A stretch of 43,189 nucleotides of DNA from Paracoccus sulfuroxidans (GTDB lineage Bacteria > Pseudomonadota > Alphaproteobacteria > Rhodobacterales > Rhodobacteraceae): the NCBI RefSeq assembly GCF_007830335.1, contig NZ_VLKU01000018.1:1-43189 (forward strand). Reading direction: 5' to 3'. The position numbers and the translations under genes were made by a program. This document shows, one piece after another, positions 41,287 to 43,189 of the stretch. The notes beneath the pieces were generated by a model. The model was not told the origin of the DNA. It did no database searches and was given only the letters and a program-made list of their open reading frames with translations. Numbering within the stretch: the stretch's first letter is position 1; the number at the start of each line of letters is the position of its first letter.

Positions 41287-41511
41287 ATGCCCGAATCCAC
41301 GATCACCGCGAAGGGTCAGACGACGCTGCCTCGGGCGGTGCGGCAGGCGTTGCAACTGGGGCCGGGCGACCGGCTGCGCTATGTCGTGATGGAGGACGGG
41401 CAGGTGCGGCTGATGCGCGTGCGCCCGGTCTCGGAACTGGCGGGGATGCTGCGCCGCGATGGCCGCCCGCCGCTGTCGATCGAGGCGTTGAAGCGCGATC
41501 CCGGCCGATGA
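41287..41511 (+). CDS. AbrB/MazE-fold antitoxin (VapB)
   Basis: 74-residue DNA-binding antitoxin. The frame is open from 41065, but the ATG at 41287 has a GGGGG ribosome site upstream and gives the family start MPESTITAKGQTTLPRAVRQALQLGPGDRLRYVVMEDGQVRLMRV, the swapped-hairpin AbrB fold. The C-terminal part (SIEALKRDPGR) should cover the toxin's active site. It overlaps the toxin gene by 4 bases. Confidence 0.9.
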   Translation: MPESTITAKGQTTLPRAVRQALQLGPGDRLRYVVMEDGQVRLMRVRPVSELAGMLRRDGRPPLSIEALKRDPGR

Positions 41512-41894
41512 TCGCGCTGGATACCAATGTCGTGCTGCGGTTTCTGGTGCAGGACGATCCGCCGCAATCGGCCCGGGCGGTCGCCTTCTTCGCCTCGCTG
41601 AGCGTTGAACAGCCCGCCTATCTGTGCCGCGAGGTCATCGTCGATCTGGTGCAGGTGCTCGAGCGCAACTATCGCCTGTCGCGGGCCGAGATTGCGGCGG
41701 CCATCGACGGGCTTCTGGCCGCGCGCGAGCTGGTCGTCGAATCGCGCGAGATGGTGGGGCAGGCGGTCGAGCATTATCGGCAGGGCGGCCCCGGCTTTCT
41801 GGATCAGATGATCGTCGTGGGTGCGCGCCGGGCCGGATGCCGCTCGGTTGTGACCTTTGACCGTCAGGCGGGCATGACGCCGCATTCGGGCTAG
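41508..41894 (+). CDS. PIN-domain toxin (VapC)
   Basis: 128-residue PIN ribonuclease. Seen: MIALDTNVVLRFLVQDDPPQ with D5, CREVIVDLVQVLERNYRLS with E42, GPGFLDQMIVVGARRAG with D99, and VTFDRQAG with D118. The full acidic set is present. It starts in the ATGA overlap with its antitoxin. It belongs to a different PIN subgroup from the toxin at 16842, which pairs with a Phd antitoxin, so the two systems should not cross-neutralise. An inverted repeat closes it at 41894. Confidence 0.9.
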   Translation: MIALDTNVVLRFLVQDDPPQSARAVAFFASLSVEQPAYLCREVIVDLVQVLERNYRLSRAEIAAAIDGLLAARELVVESREMVGQAVEHYRQGGPGFLDQMIVVGARRAGCRSVVTFDRQAGMTPHSG

Positions 41895-41915
41895 GCCCCG
41901 CCTTGTAGCGGGGCC
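41894..41915. terminator. Hairpin between convergent toxin and dehydrogenase genes
   Basis: Perfect 8-bp stem GGCCCCGC / GCGGGGCC with a 6-base loop, directly at the toxin stop and 9 bases from the dehydrogenase stop. No T run on either strand, so efficiency is uncertain. Confidence 0.55.
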
Positions 41916-41923
41916 CTCGCGTC

Positions 41924-43189
41924 TTACGCGACCCCGCCCAGACAGACGTATTTCAACTCGATGAAGTCATCCATGCCGAAATGCGAGCCCTCGCGGCCAA
42001 GGCCCGACAGCTTCACGCCGCCGAACGGCGCCTCGGCGGTCGAGATCAGACCGGTGTTCACGCCCACCATCCCGTATTCCAGCGCCTCCGAGACGCGGAA
42101 GACCCGCGCCAGATCACGGGCGTAGAAATAGGACGCCAGCCCGAACTCGGTGTCATTGGCCTGAGCGATCACCTCCGCCTCATCGGTGAAGCGGAAGAGG
42201 GGCGCGATGGGGCCGAAGGTTTCCTCGCGCGCGACGGCCATCTCGGGCGTGACGCCGGTCAGCACGGTCGCCTGAAAGAAGGTCCCGCCCAGCTCATGCG
42301 GCTGGCCGCCGAGTGCCACTTTCGCGCCTTTCGAGACCGCGTCGGCCACGTGCTCTTTCACCTTCTCGACCGCCGCCTGATCGATCAGCGGGCCAAGGTT
42401 CACGCCTGCCGCAAAGCCGTCGCCGGTCTTCAGCTTCGCCACCGCCGCCGTCAGCTTTTCAGCGAAGGCGTCATAGACCCCGTCCTGCACATAGATGCGG
42501 TTCGCGCAGACGCAGGTCTGGCCGTTGTTGCGGAATTTGGCGATCAGCGCGCCCTCGACCGCCGCGTCCAGATCGGCGTCGTCGAAGACGATGAACGGGG
42601 CGTTGCCGCCCAGTTCCAGCCCCAGTTTCTTGATGGTCTTGGCGCTTTGGGCGTAAAGCTGAACGCCGATCTCGGTCGAGCCGGTGAAGGTCAGCTTGCG
42701 GACCACGGGGTTCGCGGTCATCTCGGCCCCGATCTGGGCGGCCGAGCCGGTGATGACGCTGAAAAGCCCCGCAGGCAGGCCCGCACGCTCGGCCAGCACC
42801 GCCAGCGCAATCGCCGAAAACGGCGTCTGCGAGGCCGGTTTCAGCACCATGGCGCAGCCGGCGGCAAAGGCCGGTCCGGCCTTGCGGGTGATCATTGCAT
42901 TCGGGAAGTTCCAGGGCGTGATGGCGGCCACGACGCCGATCGGCTGCTTCATCACCAGAATGCGCTTGTCGGGCTGGTGGCCGGGGATGGTCTCGCCATA
43001 GATGCGGCGGGCCTCTTCGGCGAACCATTCGATGAAGCTGGCGCCATAGGCGATCTCGCCCACGGCCTCGGGCAGGGGCTTGCCCTGCTCGGCGGTGAGG
43101 ATGCGGCCAAGGTCGTCCTTGTGCTGGATCATCAGGTTGAACCAGGCGCGCAGGATCTCGGCGCGGTCCTTGGCGGTGCGCTTGGACCA
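41924..43189 (-). CDS. gabD: Succinate-semialdehyde dehydrogenase (NADP-type), 5' part missing
   Basis: Aldehyde dehydrogenase that oxidises succinate semialdehyde to succinate at the end of 4-aminobutyrate breakdown. The frame is open to the window edge (residues before MIQHKDDLGRILTAEQGKP read WSKRTAKDRAEILRAWFNL), so about the first 60 residues are missing. Seen: PIGVVAAITPWNFPNAMITRKAGPAFAAGCAMVLKPA, FTGSTEIGVQLYAQSA, catalytic Glu in LELGGNAPFIVFDDADLD, catalytic Cys in RNNGQTCVCANRIYV, EETFGPIAPLFRF and PFGGVKLSGLGREGSHFGMDDFIELKYVCLG. The last motif and the length favour GabD over other aldehyde dehydrogenases; glutarate-semialdehyde dehydrogenase cannot be fully excluded. Confidence 0.92.
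   Translation of the reverse strand, partial: WSKRTAKDRAEILRAWFNLMIQHKDDLGRILTAEQGKPLPEAVGEIAYGASFIEWFAEEARRIYGETIPGHQPDKRILVMKQPIGVVAAITPWNFPNAMITRKAGPAFAAGCAMVLKPASQTPFSAIALAVLAERAGLPAGLFSVITGSAAQIGAEMTANPVVRKLTFTGSTEIGVQLYAQSAKTIKKLGLELGGNAPFIVFDDADLDAAVEGALIAKFRNNGQTCVCANRIYVQDGVYDAFAEKLTAAVAKLKTGDGFAAGVNLGPLIDQAAVEKVKEHVADAVSKGAKVALGGQPHELGGTFFQATVLTGVTPEMAVAREETFGPIAPLFRFTDEAEVIAQANDTEFGLASYFYARDLARVFRVSEALEYGMVGVNTGLISTAEAPFGGVKLSGLGREGSHFGMDDFIELKYVCLGGVA

Noticed and set aside
1..43189. tRNA or rRNA genes, CRISPR arrays, insertion sequences
   Set aside because: Nothing with the required repeat-spacer pattern, cloverleaf ends, rRNA sequence or transposase motifs was seen on reading the window.

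Overview
The window is high-GC, densely coded DNA with the gene content and codon style of an alphaproteobacterium of the Rhodobacterales, most like Paracoccus and relatives. This rests on the bioMNY biotin transporter with a BioR-like box, several TTG starts, and a DnaA-like replication initiator divergent from parAB. That replication and partition module (about 24.6-28.1 kb) is of a plasmid or chromid type. It sits among housekeeping genes (nadABC, panBC, fhs, a branched-chain keto acid dehydrogenase operon). My inference is that the window comes from a chromid (secondary chromosome) or a large plasmid, near its origin.

Layout, left to right. 1-1196: 3' part of a glutaryl-CoA dehydrogenase gene. 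1197-2563: lower-GC stretch with one orphan membrane-protein gene, then the nad leader with a run of ten C. 2564-7749: nadA-nadB-nadC-panB-panC, an operon for NAD and pantothenate synthesis. 7763-14364: TetR regulator divergent from a complete RND tripartite efflux system, closed by a strong terminator. 14499-16835: penicillin-acylase-family hydrolase without a signal peptide. 16842-17455: Phd/PIN toxin-antitoxin pair with a clear operator. 17499-19162: kynA plus an arylformamidase-like hydrolase (tryptophan to kynurenine). 19593-24523: E1 alpha, E1 beta, E2 and E3 of the branched-chain 2-oxo acid dehydrogenase complex.

24568-28106: DnaA-like initiator (minus strand), an intergenic region with repeated helically phased motifs (candidate origin), then parA-parB. 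Four copies of a 16-bp palindrome (CTTCCCnnnGGGGAAG type) lie in parA, in parB and just after parB. They are strong candidates for the ParB centromere sites. 28393-32689 (minus strand): a large protein with SH3-like, LysM and C-terminal HNDAFRHAYWNA domains, an overlapping small exported protein and a DUF1353-like lipoprotein, ended by a terminator. I regard this set as the best candidate for an undescribed system (effector plus possible immunity protein). 32982-34532: phospholipase D/cardiolipin synthase-like protein.

35050-37198: NCS2 purine-type permease with a long leader, plus an unusual HGE-type deaminase. 37271-39232: bioM-bioN-bioY behind a promoter that overlaps a BioR-like box. 39299-40969 (minus): formate-tetrahydrofolate ligase. 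41287-41894: AbrB/PIN toxin-antitoxin pair in a low-GC patch. 41924-43189 (minus): most of a succinate-semialdehyde dehydrogenase, cut by the window end. I saw no rRNA or tRNA genes, CRISPR arrays or insertion sequences. All identifications are from reading the sequence and knowledge of families; no database search was possible.
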